Assembly: GCA_021030915.1 (NCBI GenBank)
Contig: JAGEMR010000083.1
Span: 1-64,000 of the forward strand
DNA: 64,000 bases
From: Astrothelium macrocarpum
Taxonomy: Eukaryota; Ascomycota; Dothideomycetes; Trypetheliales; Trypetheliaceae
Direction: 5' to 3'
Position numbers and translations under genes: made by a program. A model generated the notes under the pieces. The model was not told the DNA's origin. It did no database searches and saw only the letters and a program-made list of their open reading frames with translations. Shown here piece by piece: positions 31,801 through 42,573 of this stretch; the first letter of the stretch is position 1; each line of letters starts with the position of its first letter.

Positions 31801-33550
31801 TCATCCGGACGGTTTCGCTTTTTTCTTTCGACTTGTGGGTTTTTGGGTAGGGCCTTGTGACCTCACAAATGCAGAGTATGGTCTCTTTTTGGACGGATCG
31901 CTGTAGCCAGATGGTACAGGCTCGGTCGGATCTCTGCGTTTAGGCATCCTCTCCTCTCGGGGCTGGCTGTCGTCTTGGGACCCCAGTATTGGAGTACGCT
32001 TCTTCTGTTGCTTTGGGGGTCTTTGCCGTTTTGACTCTGGCATACCTCTGGACTGACGGATGGTCGAATCTTCGTGCTTGACAGGGCCTTTCTGATCAGA
32101 ATCAACTATTCGAAGCGTTGAGCGGCTCTTGGTGAGGGCTTTTCTTGTGCTCGAATCCTGTTGCCTCGACCGAGCTTTCGATTTAAAGTTAGGGGAATAC
32201 AGCTGCTCCTGTGGTGGTGTGTTGGGCATTCCGTTGGATCCCGATTCGCCAATTCGTTTGTCCATGTGGATAAACATACCCGCCATCGCATCACAAACCG
32301 TGTCGGAAAATGCTCTTCCGGTTGGACCGTTACGGCCAGAAGACACTTTAATTGCTCAGCATTATTAGAGACAAAGAGATCTTGTACTTACTTGACGACT
32401 TTGGCGGTAGCGGTGTGGATTTAGTTCTTCTGCGCTCCGGTGTCATGCCGATTCCTTGTTCTTCGCCCTCAAAGCTATACCTGACATCAACTTCGCCACC
32501 ATACAGCTGGTCTTCATTGTGTCCTCCGCCAACATCATCATCAGTATCGTCATTATAACTCATTTCTCCCTCTTGCTCTTCCTCTGCTTCAACCTCTTCC
32601 TGTCCTAGTCGCTCGTCTTCGACCCTCATCACTGTATTCCCATCTTCACTTTCGAACTCATCACTTTCTTCCTCTTCTTCTTCCTCTTCCTCTTCCTCTT
32701 CCTCTTCCTCTTCCTCTTCTTCTTCTTCTTCTTCTTCTTCTCCATCACCGTCATCATCTTCATCGTCGTCCTCATACTCGTCCTCACTGGTGTCATTAGG
32801 CTCGTCAGGGTCACTCTGATCCCAGTCTTTTCCAATCACAATGTCACACCTTATTTTTTCATCTGCGATGATCCGGAAGCGCGTGCTCTTCTGCTTTGCA
32901 TCCAGTTCCTCAGTCTGCTCCCACCAAGCGAGCCTGATTGTCGGCTCCTTCGTCTTGTACGACTTTGTCGTATACACGGAAAGTCTCCACTTTCGGATAA
33001 CTTTTTTTGAGATGTAACAGGAGCCTCGTTTCCAATAGCTTCCAGTTATTGGTATGATTTGGGTCAGTCTTGGATGGAAAAAGGTGATAATGCGAGGTTC
33101 TGCCTAGGATTTGTTTAATACTACACAATTGAAGCATTGAACTGGGTCGCGATTCGGTGTTCTTACCCCTTCGTCGCCAATCATGGTTGGTTCCACGTCT
33201 TTTACAGGTAAGGAATAATGTTTCGTTCCAGCATCAGATCCAGGCTGGCTTTGTTCATGTTCGCTTTGGTCTGGTGTTGTCAGCCCAGTATGTACCGGGC
33301 TACGGGAATTCATTGACGATGTTGTTTTCTCCTTTGCGATTAAGTCTGGGGTTTTTGTATGCTTGAGCAGTTCGCGTAGGTCCTTGTCCAAGAGACAGTC
33401 AAAGTATTTCCGTCTAAGCTCAAGTTCTGTGGTCCGTATTTGTAGCAGATTCTTTATATCATCGACATTTTTTAACTTGTATCCATCTCCCAGAGCGCCC
33501 TCAATGATTTTCTTAGCAAACTTCCGTTTTTCTGTTGCAGGCGGTATCAT
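31801..33550 (-). CDS. Retropepsin-like protein lacking the catalytic Asp, with a poly-Glu tract
   Basis: Three exons (33550-33167, 33103-32392, 32345-31801) give 546 residues. Residues 1-128 are helical and charged (KNLLQIRTTELELRRKYFDC). From residue 129 comes a domain I read as retropepsin-like: ITGSYWKRGSCYISKKVIRK (about 147-166) sits where aspartic proteases have D-T-G-x-x-x-x-x-I-S, and the late DIVIGKDW (about 215-222) matches the second hydrophobic-hydrophobic-G turn. The Asp before T-G is replaced by Ile, so protease activity is unlikely. A run of about 25 Glu follows, then an acidic region and a basic, Lys/Arg/Pro-rich C-terminus. Introns are intact and the frame is open, so the gene is not obviously dead. 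The fold assignment is inference; an unrelated domain is possible. Confidence 0.6.
32667..32742. repeat. TTC/CTC coding microsatellite (poly-Glu)
   Basis: A near-perfect run of TTCCTC hexamers passing into CTT trinucleotides. On the minus strand it encodes the Glu tract of the retropepsin-like gene. Its length is likely to vary between strains. Confidence 0.8.
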
Positions 33551-34433
33551 GTCGCAGTGTGCTATAGCATCACGCTACACACTCTCGTGAAAATCGAAGA
33601 GACGTTCAAGAATTCTGCGCGGGATATGCTACAAAATGAGGGACAGGCTAAGCCTGAGGCTTTGCGCACTGATGTCGCTATAACTTGGAGCTCCTCAGCA
33701 AAGGCAGCTCGAGGTAGCGAATCCGACTCGATTGGACGCTGAGGATGGATTCGCAGTATGAATCAGATGCGCAATGGCTAAAAAGATTTGGCGTTTCGGT
33801 GGTTGTCGACGCGATGGTGACTCGATAGGTGCACCGCTGGTCTCATGAATCCGTCCGGGTAGGTAAGAGCTCCTGCAGTCAGACAGCTCTCATGCAATGA
33901 TTTACAAGTCTTTCACTTGATTGGGGGCGGGGCAGCGGCTTACCCCTGTGACATTTTTCAAGAATATGCCAAACATCGGACGGTGCCGCACCGGGAATGT
34001 CGGTCGCAGAGCCGATTTCACAAAAGAAAAGCGTTCACATGCCGATTTAGTATTGTAGGGTGTTCTTCTAAGATCCGTAAGTTTTCAGAGCTGACATCCA
34101 ATGACAAAGTTCCCGTTGTTAGCGGCAGATCAGTCAATCTTCTTGCCGTAGCAGGATCGCACTAACCCACACTGGCTCGGAGCGTGTAAAACTTTTCGGT
34201 CACCAGAGAGATTATCAACGCCCACAATGAACTTCGTGCTGGCATAAAGCATGCTGCCCGCTCTCATTCCTGCACAGCTAGCATCAAGACTCAAGTCTTT
34301 GCAATAGTTCACGCAGTATCACCTCCTGCAGCGGCTGGCAAGACGGGAAGTAGTATCGGATTTCATTGTCGTGAACAACATAGTGCTCACAGGTGACGTG
34401 ACTTTTCAACTGTCCTCAGTACATTCCCAAGAG
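33551..34433. other. Intergenic region between two retropepsin-like genes
   Basis: About 880 bp. It should hold the promoter of the left gene and the 3' UTR of the right gene. No recognisable gene remnant or repeat was found. Confidence 0.45.
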
Positions 34434-35391
34434 TCACCCATTCTTTGCTGGAGAAGTATTGCTGCTGGTCCCCAACTCATCATTGACATTCCGAGAATTC
34501 ATATTTCGTCCATTTCTTCTTTCCATGTTGCCTTCTTTGATATCAGGGGCTGCGCTAGGCATCTCATTCGACCACCCTTGTTGCTTTTGATGCTCCAGTT
34601 CCGCCGCATTCTGCTCCACCTCAGCTCGCTTTTGTTCAACCAACAGGCGCTCGGACTCCTAATCACAAAAATGTTAGTGTGTACTCACAACGCCTTCAAC
34701 CTGCTGTCCTGCACATACCATACCCTTTCTCTGCACCACGATGAGAGCGTTATCTTTTTCCTTGAGGGGGAAATGTGTATGAGGATGACCATATTCCTTG
34801 ATAAAGTCGGTCCCAAGCACAATGCAATCCACAGGAAAGTTCGGTGGCGCGACAAAACATTCAGCACATAACGATTTATCCCTGAATCCAATCAGAGATA
34901 CCTTAGCCTTATACTCCGGCAGGAATTCTTCTCCCATCAAACCCGAAAATTCCCGGCCTGAATTGGCTTCAGTCCTTTGGATCATCAGTCTCTTTATAAT
35001 GTTTAGCGTAATCCAATTGACTTTCGATCCAGTGTCCTCTTTGACGTCGACTTTCTCATCACGCCCCGTCTTGCCGTTGACGGTCCTCGCGACGCGGATT
35101 GCGCTATGATCGATCCTGCAGTTTCTCCCGGGGCATCCAGAACACTATGAACCAGGTCAGTCAATGCATGGGTAACCACTCAACCCTAGTTGCGTCGCGG
35201 TTTACCTGTGCCTCAACCTCGGTCTCGGCGTTACGTTGTTCTGCTTGCGCTATTGCCACTGCCTCCGCCCATCCAGGTTCAGGAGACACTATACCGAACT
35301 GTGCAAAATTGGCATCCCGCCAGTAGACTTCCCTTTTGGTGAGTTCCCTGGCCCTTTTTAGTTGCGACGGACTCGGCGTGTTTCCATCCAT
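34434..35391 (-). CDS. Retropepsin-like aspartyl protease-domain protein
   Basis: Three exons (35391-35206, 35144-34719, 34658-34434) give 278 residues. After a Gln/Glu/Ala-rich first exon comes a compact domain with the active-site triad DTGS at residues 99-102 in KEDTGSKVNWITLNIIKRL, followed by the second turn CIVLGTDFIKEYG (about 169-181). Together these are the two halves of a single-lobed retroviral-type protease that would act as a dimer. No reverse transcriptase, integrase, zinc-knuckle or LTR is seen nearby. The C-terminal exon is a Glu/Gln-rich helix (ESERLLVEQKRAEVEQNAAE) and a polar tail. Regular short introns argue for a host gene, domesticated or native, rather than a retroelement. 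An in-frame TAA lies six bases before the start. Substrate and role are unknown. Confidence 0.65.
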
Positions 35392-36183
35392 TGGTTATGC
35401 GATGCAAAAACTAGGTTCTCGGACAATGGTTTCGATGACGAATAGTTGACCAAACCCAACTGCTTGAAGGAAGAAACACGGGGAGATGGGAACGTCTCAA
35501 TACCGGCAGAGCTAAAACCCCGCAGAAAATCAGCCTTCACTGATTGATTCTTGTACACTGTCTAATAGGCTAAGCGCATTAGGCAATTTATTGCCTTGCT
35601 CACTTCCATATCCATCTCTCCCAGTTATGTTTTGCTTCGATCTATCCGACCAGATTTCCTCCTTTAAAGATACTTGTAGGTCTGCAGAGCCCGCCGTCCA
35701 GGTTACTATTGGCGACAAGGCTGGAATCTGTCAGGATTGAGCACTGGTGGAGGGGCTGTATCGGATTTTGAAATGCCACGTCATTGGGCTGAGTACAATT
35801 TAGTCCAAACTCATGAAATGATATTGAGCACTCAAATAAAATTACCCAGCCAGTGTAACTCAACAAACCCTATATGACCGCCACCCGTCTTGCAATAGCA
35901 TAACAAGATCTAGCGAAACTCTTATTGTAAGGACATTAGGAAAACTAACTTTGACCGAATGTAGACTTTCCTAAGTGCTTGTCTAGGCTATTTTCTGGAG
36001 TCACTAGGCTGTGTGGAAAAGAAACTCGTGCAACTAGGCCTGAGGCAAAAATGTACCACTGGTTTTTGACACAGCCCACCAAGCATCAGTAGTACCTAGA
36101 AGTTATATAACGAAGCAGTCTCAATTTCGCACTTATCCTCGAAGAAGCCACATCACAAGCAGGAGAATAAAGTAGAACGTACC
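35392..36183. other. Intergenic region upstream of the DUF6594 gene
   Basis: About 790 bp of divergent intergenic DNA. Minus-strand frames at 35,358-35,866 are short and mutually out of frame; I could not join them into a model. The right half should hold the DUF6594 promoter. Confidence 0.45.
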
Positions 36184-37208
36184 ATGGAAGGCTATGCGAA
36201 AATAGCGCAACTCATGGGCGCATATCCAGAGTTCGCAATATTCCGCAACTTTCGAGCTTTGAACATGCAAAACATATTGTATTTACAAGCTGAGCTCACG
36301 CACCTTGAAGCGGAACTCGCTACGGTCGCAAGCGATGATATTAAACACGGAAATCGCTGGGCTTATCCTCACGACTGGTGGTCTATGGCGCATAGACAAG
36401 GCGAAGGCGATAATAAACAATGGGAAACGGTTCTCAAGATCCGGGAGAAGCTAAAAGAATATAGTAAGCGGCCTTGCTAGCGTTTCTAAGAATCAAGGCG
36501 TCTGAAATTTATGTTTGTACAGACGACGCTCTTCTCAAACTTACTGCGATATCAAAGCTCCCAGCTCCAACGGATCACGATCTTCGATTTTTCCGCAGTT
36601 GGTACGAGCGGCCAAGAATGGGTGCTTTTCCGTTATATGGGCTTGATCGAAATGCTTGGAGTGCAGGAAATGAGCGTGACCTTGTCGCACTAATGACCCG
36701 CGAGATGTCGAACAATTTCTCGCATTGGTTTACGGATACCTTTATACCTAAATTCCACCAGGTCATTGGAGAAAAATTCAAGGTATTAGGATATGACGTT
36801 TTAGTAGTATTTTTGTTGACCAGACCAGAACCCGGTTTCGGAAAAGCTTGGCGAGGGTTTGTACGAATATAACGAGAAGACATTGAAGACAATTGCCCAT
36901 GTAATAAGCACGGTCATTGCATCCGTACTTCCACTTTGCTCCGTCGTCATTCTGTACCTCGTCCAACTAAACGGAATACGACTCGGGATTATCATCGTGT
37001 TATCGGCTTGCTTCTCATTAGCTCTTGCTCTCATGACAAATGCACGCCAGATCGAGATATTTGGGGCCACTGCTGCGTAAGTTTCACGTCTTTCTCCTGC
37101 TCTGTAGGTATTGATTAAAACAAAATCGCTGACATGAATACCACAAGATTTGCTGCTGTCAATGTTGTTTACCTTACAAATGGTTCTTCATGTCCAACCG
37201 AGACTTAA
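36184..37208 (+). CDS. DUF6594-family membrane protein
   Basis: Four exons (36184-36463, 36523-36782, 36829-37076, 37148-37208) give 282 residues. Family hallmarks are visible in order: GYAKIAQLMGAYPEFAIFR at the N-terminus, NMQNILYLQAELTHLEAEL, the spliced LKEYNDALLKLTAISKLPAP, then three C-terminal membrane helices (TIAHVISTVIASVLPLCSVV, LGIIIVLSACFSLALALMTN, EIFGATAAFAAVNVVYLTNG). These proteins are abundant in filamentous ascomycetes, often in accessory regions; their function is not known. The N-terminal part is probably cytosolic and helical. All four exons stay in frame, so the gene is apparently intact despite lying between decayed sequences. Confidence 0.88.
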
Positions 37209-37546
37209 TATTCAGCCATCGCTGAGTGCAAGCTGCATAAAGAGACTGGCATTTCCACCTCCACTGGGACCGCCTTCTGGCCTGTTAATGTGCTGATCGC
37301 AGACTACGACTGCAAAGCTATATGTAAGGTTGACGGAAATAATCGTTTGCTTTAACAAAGGTTTTCCTGGCATGATTGAAGGCACAGATACTGTGTAGTA
37401 AAACTTGACATGAATTTTTTTAGAGTGCCACATTATTTACTGAGTTTAGGCACGAGTTTAAAAGGTCACTCCAGGGATATCCGCAAGGAGAGTATATCAT
37501 TCTATCATTTTTAGAAATACTTTTCATGCTAGCTAAAGGCCCTTGT
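37209..37546. other. Intergenic stretch before duplication copy B
   Basis: About 340 bp, no recognisable features; presumably the 3' UTR of the DUF6594 gene and spacer. Confidence 0.45.
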
Positions 37547-37554
37547 AATGGTTT

Positions 37555-37647
37555 TCATCCGAGTAAAAATAGTGTCCTGAGTCTCGTAATGTCATCAGCA
37601 GACATTTCACGACAGATTACCGCAATTTCTATGATAGTAGTTAGGTT
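37555..37647 (-). pseudogene. C-terminal remnant of an unknown protein, copy B
   Basis: The frame reads NLTTIIEIAVICRE followed by MSADDITRLRTLFLLG and a stop, paralleling DLATSTQAANIHRG plus MSADDVTKRRKTLFSLG in copy A. No upstream exon is preserved. The shared C-terminus shows that both copies derive from one coding end, in the same orientation as the regulator gene. Confidence 0.4.
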
Positions 37648-37815
37648 CACTTATGTATAAACGCATCGACAGACGTTGATCAATCAGACCGATCAGCCTA
37701 GGACCTTCCACTACATTCTGCACTATAATGCTGTCGTAGACGCCTTGTCAGGAATCGGTTCGCTAATATCACACAGGTCTGGAAAATATCGGTGATGATT
37801 TGCTTGCTGCTGACG

Positions 37816-37983
37816 CAGGACCCTTGTGCGTGATGGGCGAGGCAACACAGCAGTCGACTACCTTGCACTTCTTCTTGCAAAGGGTGCAGATCGAATGATT
37901 GAAGACGAGAATGGGCAAACTATTTTGGATTTTGCTTGTGCAAACAACAACTAGACAGTGCTTGATGTTTTGAGCGAAATGTA
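37816..37983 (+). pseudogene. Ankyrin-repeat fragment with in-frame stop
   Basis: The plus frame reads LVRDGRGNTAVDYLALLLAK, GADRMIEDENGQTILDFACA and NNN, then TAG, then TVLDVLSEM and a second stop. The pattern D-G-R-G-N-T-A ... L-L-x-x-G-A-D ... N-G-Q-T-x-L-D-x-A is the ankyrin consensus. The TAG interrupts the helix that should continue into TVLDVL. A further open stretch (DPIYEKVLCSVDSISSLFVA..., about 38,080-38,197) could be its downstream tail. No 5' portion is seen. Confidence 0.55.
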
Positions 37984-38573
37984 GAGTCTGCAAATGTAAT
38001 ACTATTCCAGGTCAGTTCTTTCATGTTGCAGTCGTTCTTTCTCCTTTGAGACAATTGGCTGACTGACATTTGGTTAGATCCAATATACGAAAAAGTTTTG
38101 TGCTCAGTAGATAGTATCTCGTCGTTATTTGTCGCAAAAATGGTTGATGAATTATCAAATCTCACTACTAGAGTCGGACTATTAGATGCTACATAAGCAC
38201 ATCGCCCTGCCTGAGTGATCTACTTGATCAAAGGAGTACTTGCGGCACCACTTAAAATCGTGAGAATAGACGATGGATAGGAGTCAACAACATGCGGGTC
38301 GAGACTTGTTTGCCTTATATGATTGAGATGTCGTCGTGTCACATTATGAATCTTCTGGATTTGAAGAATACTCGTTGAGGTTGGCTGCGGTGCGGACAAT
38401 TTTTTGTGAATCTAATCAACCTGAGCAGTAATCATGAAGAGACTCGCCCCTCTACAGCCACCAACTACGGTCACTAACCTGTTGTAGGACCAAAGGTTTC
38501 CTCGTCAAGCATTACATGCCATCAACCAATAATTTTCATTAACATAAAAGGCTCTGATGCGCACGAGGTATTT

Positions 38574-40871
38574 CTAACACCATTCCTGTCGTCCAAACAA
38601 AGGGGCTGCGAACAGACTTCCCATCATCTCGGCGTCCGTCAAAAGGTCATCGAAATTAAGATCGAAAGGCGCTTTCCATTCGTCTTTCACCCCAAATGCT
38701 GATCCAGTATCGGCCGACAATCGTTCAGCGTCTGGACTGATGCGCATCTTCAATATGCTTTCGCACATTTTGAGATTTTCCGTCGCTTTTTGAATCATTT
38801 GTAACTCCACTGAGGTACCTATTCCCGGACCTTCGGCTTGAGCCAAAATCATGCTCAGAAACATTATCGGTTTCGCGTTCGTCTCGCTAAATTCTAGACG
38901 CTTTATGGATCTTGAGATTGCCTCTTTCAACGCGCCTATGAGCATCGCCATGTATGGAGTGCGTCGCCGTGCGGGAGTATCCACATGATCTTCGTCGATT
39001 TCAAAGATGATTTCCATGCCCAGGGCGAAATTTGAGTCCATAGTGCCTTGCTTCCAAATTCCTCCACTTACGAGTAAGAGGTGAGAGAAATCCTCATCTT
39101 CGTCTGGCATAATCATGGCCATGGCAGACTCAAGCGCAACTTTTCTGGAAAAGTGGAAAATTGGATTCGTAGGTGCTTGAGCAGCATAGGGTCGATGCAA
39201 AGTTAGCAGGAAGCGCCGAAGAAGAAAATCCGTCGAATTAAAACAGAACGTTGGGCGAGAAATTTTTTCGGTTTTACTCGAGAGACGGCGGCATTCATTG
39301 CATGCATTACTGATTTTTGAGCTCAGAGCGAGCACTTCGTCATAGGACAACCCTGGATGCAAGCCGTTTATTAGCCGAGTTACCTCGAGCCTGGCCTGGA
39401 GAGACTGAAATAGAATGATCTGTAAAGAGGCGTCTGTCAATTCTGGTAAAGGCTGTGGCTGAAGTGACATGGTATTTTCGTCGAACTCTGCGTCGTTGAG
39501 GTTTGCTGGCGGCTCGGTGTCAAAGTCATCAAACGAAATTGTTGGCGGCATGGCTGAATCCAAGGACGATTGTACAACCATCTCCAGCACTGTTCCCCAT
39601 AGCCTTCTTCTAGATTCGCTTTCAAGCACAGACATTTGAGGGAAATGTTTCGGGTCCCTATGTAAGCCAAGTTGCATGGCTTTGTGCAGGACAGCACCCG
39701 TTGATATCCAAATGAGATCGGCACCAATTGAAAACACCTGCCGAGCAAGGATCAGTAGACAATCGATTTGAAGCCCACTAATAGTGAGGCGATCGATTTC
39801 GGATGGTTCTGAAACCCAGCTCTGGGCATCATATATCCATTGACGCAATATGGATCCCGTCTCCACATCAAACAGATCTTCCTGATGTAAGATTGAACCG
39901 ATCGACATCACGAGCTGGACTTTGTGCCGGACCACATTACTCACAGCTTCCGCTTTGGTCCAGTAGTGCTTGTATTCCTCCCAATAAGAAGGCACGTGAA
40001 GTATGCGAAATGAAGATTCGAATTTCGAAAGATATGTTTTTGTCACCTGGTCTGCCACATCACGAGATATCGGGATAGTTTTTGGTCTAGGATGTAAGAA
40101 AGGCTGGTCCGGGGCCGCTATTTTTGCGTTATTGGTCATGGTCATACAACTTTCAAGAAGAGCGAAAAGCTCCGCCATTGCTGGTTTCAACTGTTCGGTC
40201 CTGGCAGTGTCTGGATTGTCATTACTTAAGAGACGATGTATCCTGATAAACTGGAATGATTAGCATGAGATACATACGACATGGAATGCGGAGCCAACCA
40301 TATGGGTAGTGCATTTCCGGGAGGTACCCCGGAAAAGTCCAATATTGTATAAAGTCGTACGCCCATCCTTTAATGAGGGATTACTTGAAGGACCGCTACT
40401 ACGAAAATGCTGTAGAGCAGTTAAAAAAGGCTGGGGGCCGCTTGGTGCAGGAAAATGGGATCCTTGGATGGCAGGCATTCTGTTATCGACCCAAGCTGAC
40501 GGCGATGAAGCAGAAGCATTGTTATCAGATCGATGGGATCTGATCTCCATAAGTCGATCTTTTTGGCATGGCCATTGGCGGTCGCCTTCTTGGTCGAGGC
40601 TCCCAAAGCCAACTTCAGCATTGGTGGCTAGATTTTGCTCAGAACGAACGGACGCCCTCGATGGATCAGTCCGTCCGGAATCTATTGGAACCAGTTTAGC
40701 AGCTTGGCTGATGAACGTGCAAGTCGTCTTGGATAAAGCGCAATGGTTGCAAGGGCCATTGCCGTTCCGTTCGCATCTTACTTTGCGTCGGCGGCATTCA
40801 CCACAAGATCGAGCAGCTCTCCGGCGCCTGCGCGGTAGCTTCAAAGGGGTTTGTATGTTTGGAGTATCCAT
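38574..40871 (-). CDS. Zn2Cys6 transcription factor with fungal_trans domain
   Basis: Two exons (40871-40278 and 40250-38574) give 756 residues. The binuclear zinc cluster is at residues 23-51 (C-x2-C-x6-C-x7-C-x2-C-x6-C, starting CGECRRRKVRC), behind a basic patch PRRRRRAAR. The middle region carries the fungal-specific regulatory domain, including FRILHVPSYWEEYKHYW, LLILARQVFSIGADLIWIST and HRDPKHFPQMSVLESESRRRLW. The intron is a problem. The best donor/branch/acceptor set (GTATGT, GCTAAT, CCAG) defines only 27 nt (40277-40251). A weaker GTTGGC donor would give a 48-nt intron (40298-40251) and drop seven residues. A TAA inside forces splicing or marks a lesion. Targets are unknown; no enzyme cluster is adjacent. 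Confidence 0.85.
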
Positions 40872-41298
40872 GAAATTTGTTGGGCCTCGTCACCTTGTGA
40901 GACACAGCAGCTATATAGATGAGTGTAAGCTGCCTTATCTCCGCCCCAGCCAATCGGATTAAAGGAATTCGCCGAGCCTCTTCATAAATCCGCTCTCGGC
41001 GATCCCAGAATGTCCTAGCAATAAACGAGATTTTTACTAAGTGATTCTCAAAACATAATTTTCCACTGTAAGACCTGCCAATATCACGTTGGTCATCCAA
41101 ATAGTCTTTGAAGCCAAGTTCTCTGCTAGCCTCAAGAGTAGAAAGTATGTATAGCGGAATTTGACCTTATTTTTAACTGCGGCGAAAGTGTAGCAGGACT
41201 GGATATGTTCCCTACACTGCCACGAAGTCGGGCTTCGGCTCGAGCAGACCTTGAAAATCGCTATTGTACAGGAGACGGTCCAATATATTACAAAATCT
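40872..41298. other. Intergenic region upstream of the Zn2Cys6 regulator
   Basis: About 430 bp between two minus-strand genes: regulator promoter on the left, uS2m 3' UTR on the right. No other feature is visible. Confidence 0.45.
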
Positions 41299-42573
41299 TC
41301 ACGCATTTCTGATGTGCCGAGACATTTGCATCGCTTCCCCTTCCAACGCATCCGCGCGTTTATCACCGTCTTCAACTCTTTGGGCCTCTTTCTGCGGCGG
41401 CTTCAATCCTTCCGCAGGTGCGTACGTGACACGGTTTTTCGTCGCGGCCATCCTTCGTGCGGCTTGGCCCTCTTGCGCGGCTCGGCCGAGGGCGCCAGCG
41501 ATGACTTGCACACATCGTAAACTGGAGAAGCCGTCAGCAGCGTCTATAATAAGCTCCTGGCTCGTTTCATGGCACACCTATCGTCGTTTGCGGGGATGGG
41601 ATAAGTGACCCATGTGGGATCCGCATCCGTATCAATGATCCCAATTGTTGGGATATTGTTCAAGCCGCACTCGTGAAGCAGCACATAATTTTCCAAGGGA
41701 TTCAGACAGACGACCAAATCTGGTTTCAATACTGCGCGTTCAGCCAGTTGGTTCTCGAACCCTGGTACTGTCTGGTCGAACTCATCCACGACTTTGATAC
41801 GGCACTTTCCCAGTATTTGTTGACCATTGGTTATGCTTCCCGGTATCCAGCGTTCAAAAAGATGACATCCGCCCGCTAATCCTGCAGCGCGAACAACACA
41901 TCGATCTTGTCCGTTTCGTGTTCCGACAAACAGTATGAGACCTCCGCGTTCTGCTACTGTGGAGACTATTTTTGCAGCTCGTCGAAGATGCGCTGCTATA
42001 ATGTCTAGAGATATGATGTGAATGCCATTATGAATGCCAAAGATGTAGCGTGCATTAGCCGGGTTCCAAAGGGATGTATTATGACCAAGATGAGCCTGGG
42101 ATGCGAGAAGGAGTTCGAGGGTAACATCGGAGGGCCGTGGGGGATTTGAGATTAAGGTGTGCGGTTCATAGTGCGGCCCAACTTTGGATCCGAGTCCACC
42201 AAGAACCTTCTCTACACCAAAGAGTCAGATCGACTTAGTTTTCCATATCGAAATTTAGAAATCGTACGCCGCCTTATCTTCTCATAGTAGTCTTCTGCAA
42301 AGGAGTCGGATTGCACCGTAGCATGTGTCTCGGCGTCGAGAGTAGGAACAGGTTTGATACTGAGTTCATTAATTTCCAACTCTATCTGACGAACATCTTG
42401 CAGCTGATTTTGTAGGGAGATATGGATTGAATCCGCCGGGGCAGCGAAACAACGTTTCCACAGTCTATCGGCCTTTTTCGGCACAAAAAGGCGACCTAAA
42501 AGATGTTAGAAAGAGCGCTAGGGAGCATGTTCACAGCCTCACCCTGCCGTCTTGCCAATTGTCGTATTATCAT
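41299..42573 (-). CDS. MRP4: Mitochondrial small-subunit ribosomal protein uS2m
   Basis: Four exons (42573-42543, 42495-42268, 42211-41578, 41521-41299) give 371 residues. It is a structural protein of the mitochondrial small ribosomal subunit. A short Arg-rich start (MIIRQLARRQGRLF) is followed by a charged extension. The bacterial S2 core then appears: LLLASQAHLGHNTSLWNPAN, YIFGIHNGIHIISLD, GGLILFVGTRNGQDRCVVRA, HLFERWIPGSITNG, KPDLVVCLNPLENYVLLHEC, NIPTIGIIDTDADPTWVTYP and IPANDDSLRCVQVIAGALGR. The C-terminal tail of about 45 residues is charged. The reading frame is only continuous after all three introns are removed. It is transcribed away from wc-1. Confidence 0.93.

Larger units (their letters stand above)
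37547..38637. repeat. Segmental duplication, copy B
   Basis: Counterpart of 27,667-28,612 in the same orientation. It contains, in order, the MSADDITRLRTLFLLG-stop remnant (minus, 37,555-37,647), an ankyrin remnant, the GCGGTGCGGACAATTT block near 38,386, the empty insertion site near 38,422-38,436, and the true 3' end of the Zn2Cys6 regulator. Because the regulator is intact here, copy B is the likely source and copy A the duplicate. Confidence 0.7.

Noticed and set aside
31801..35391. Interpretation of the two retropepsin-like genes as a retrotransposon
   Set aside because: No reverse transcriptase, RNase H, integrase, nucleocapsid knuckle or long terminal repeats were found around them, and both are interrupted by ordinary introns.
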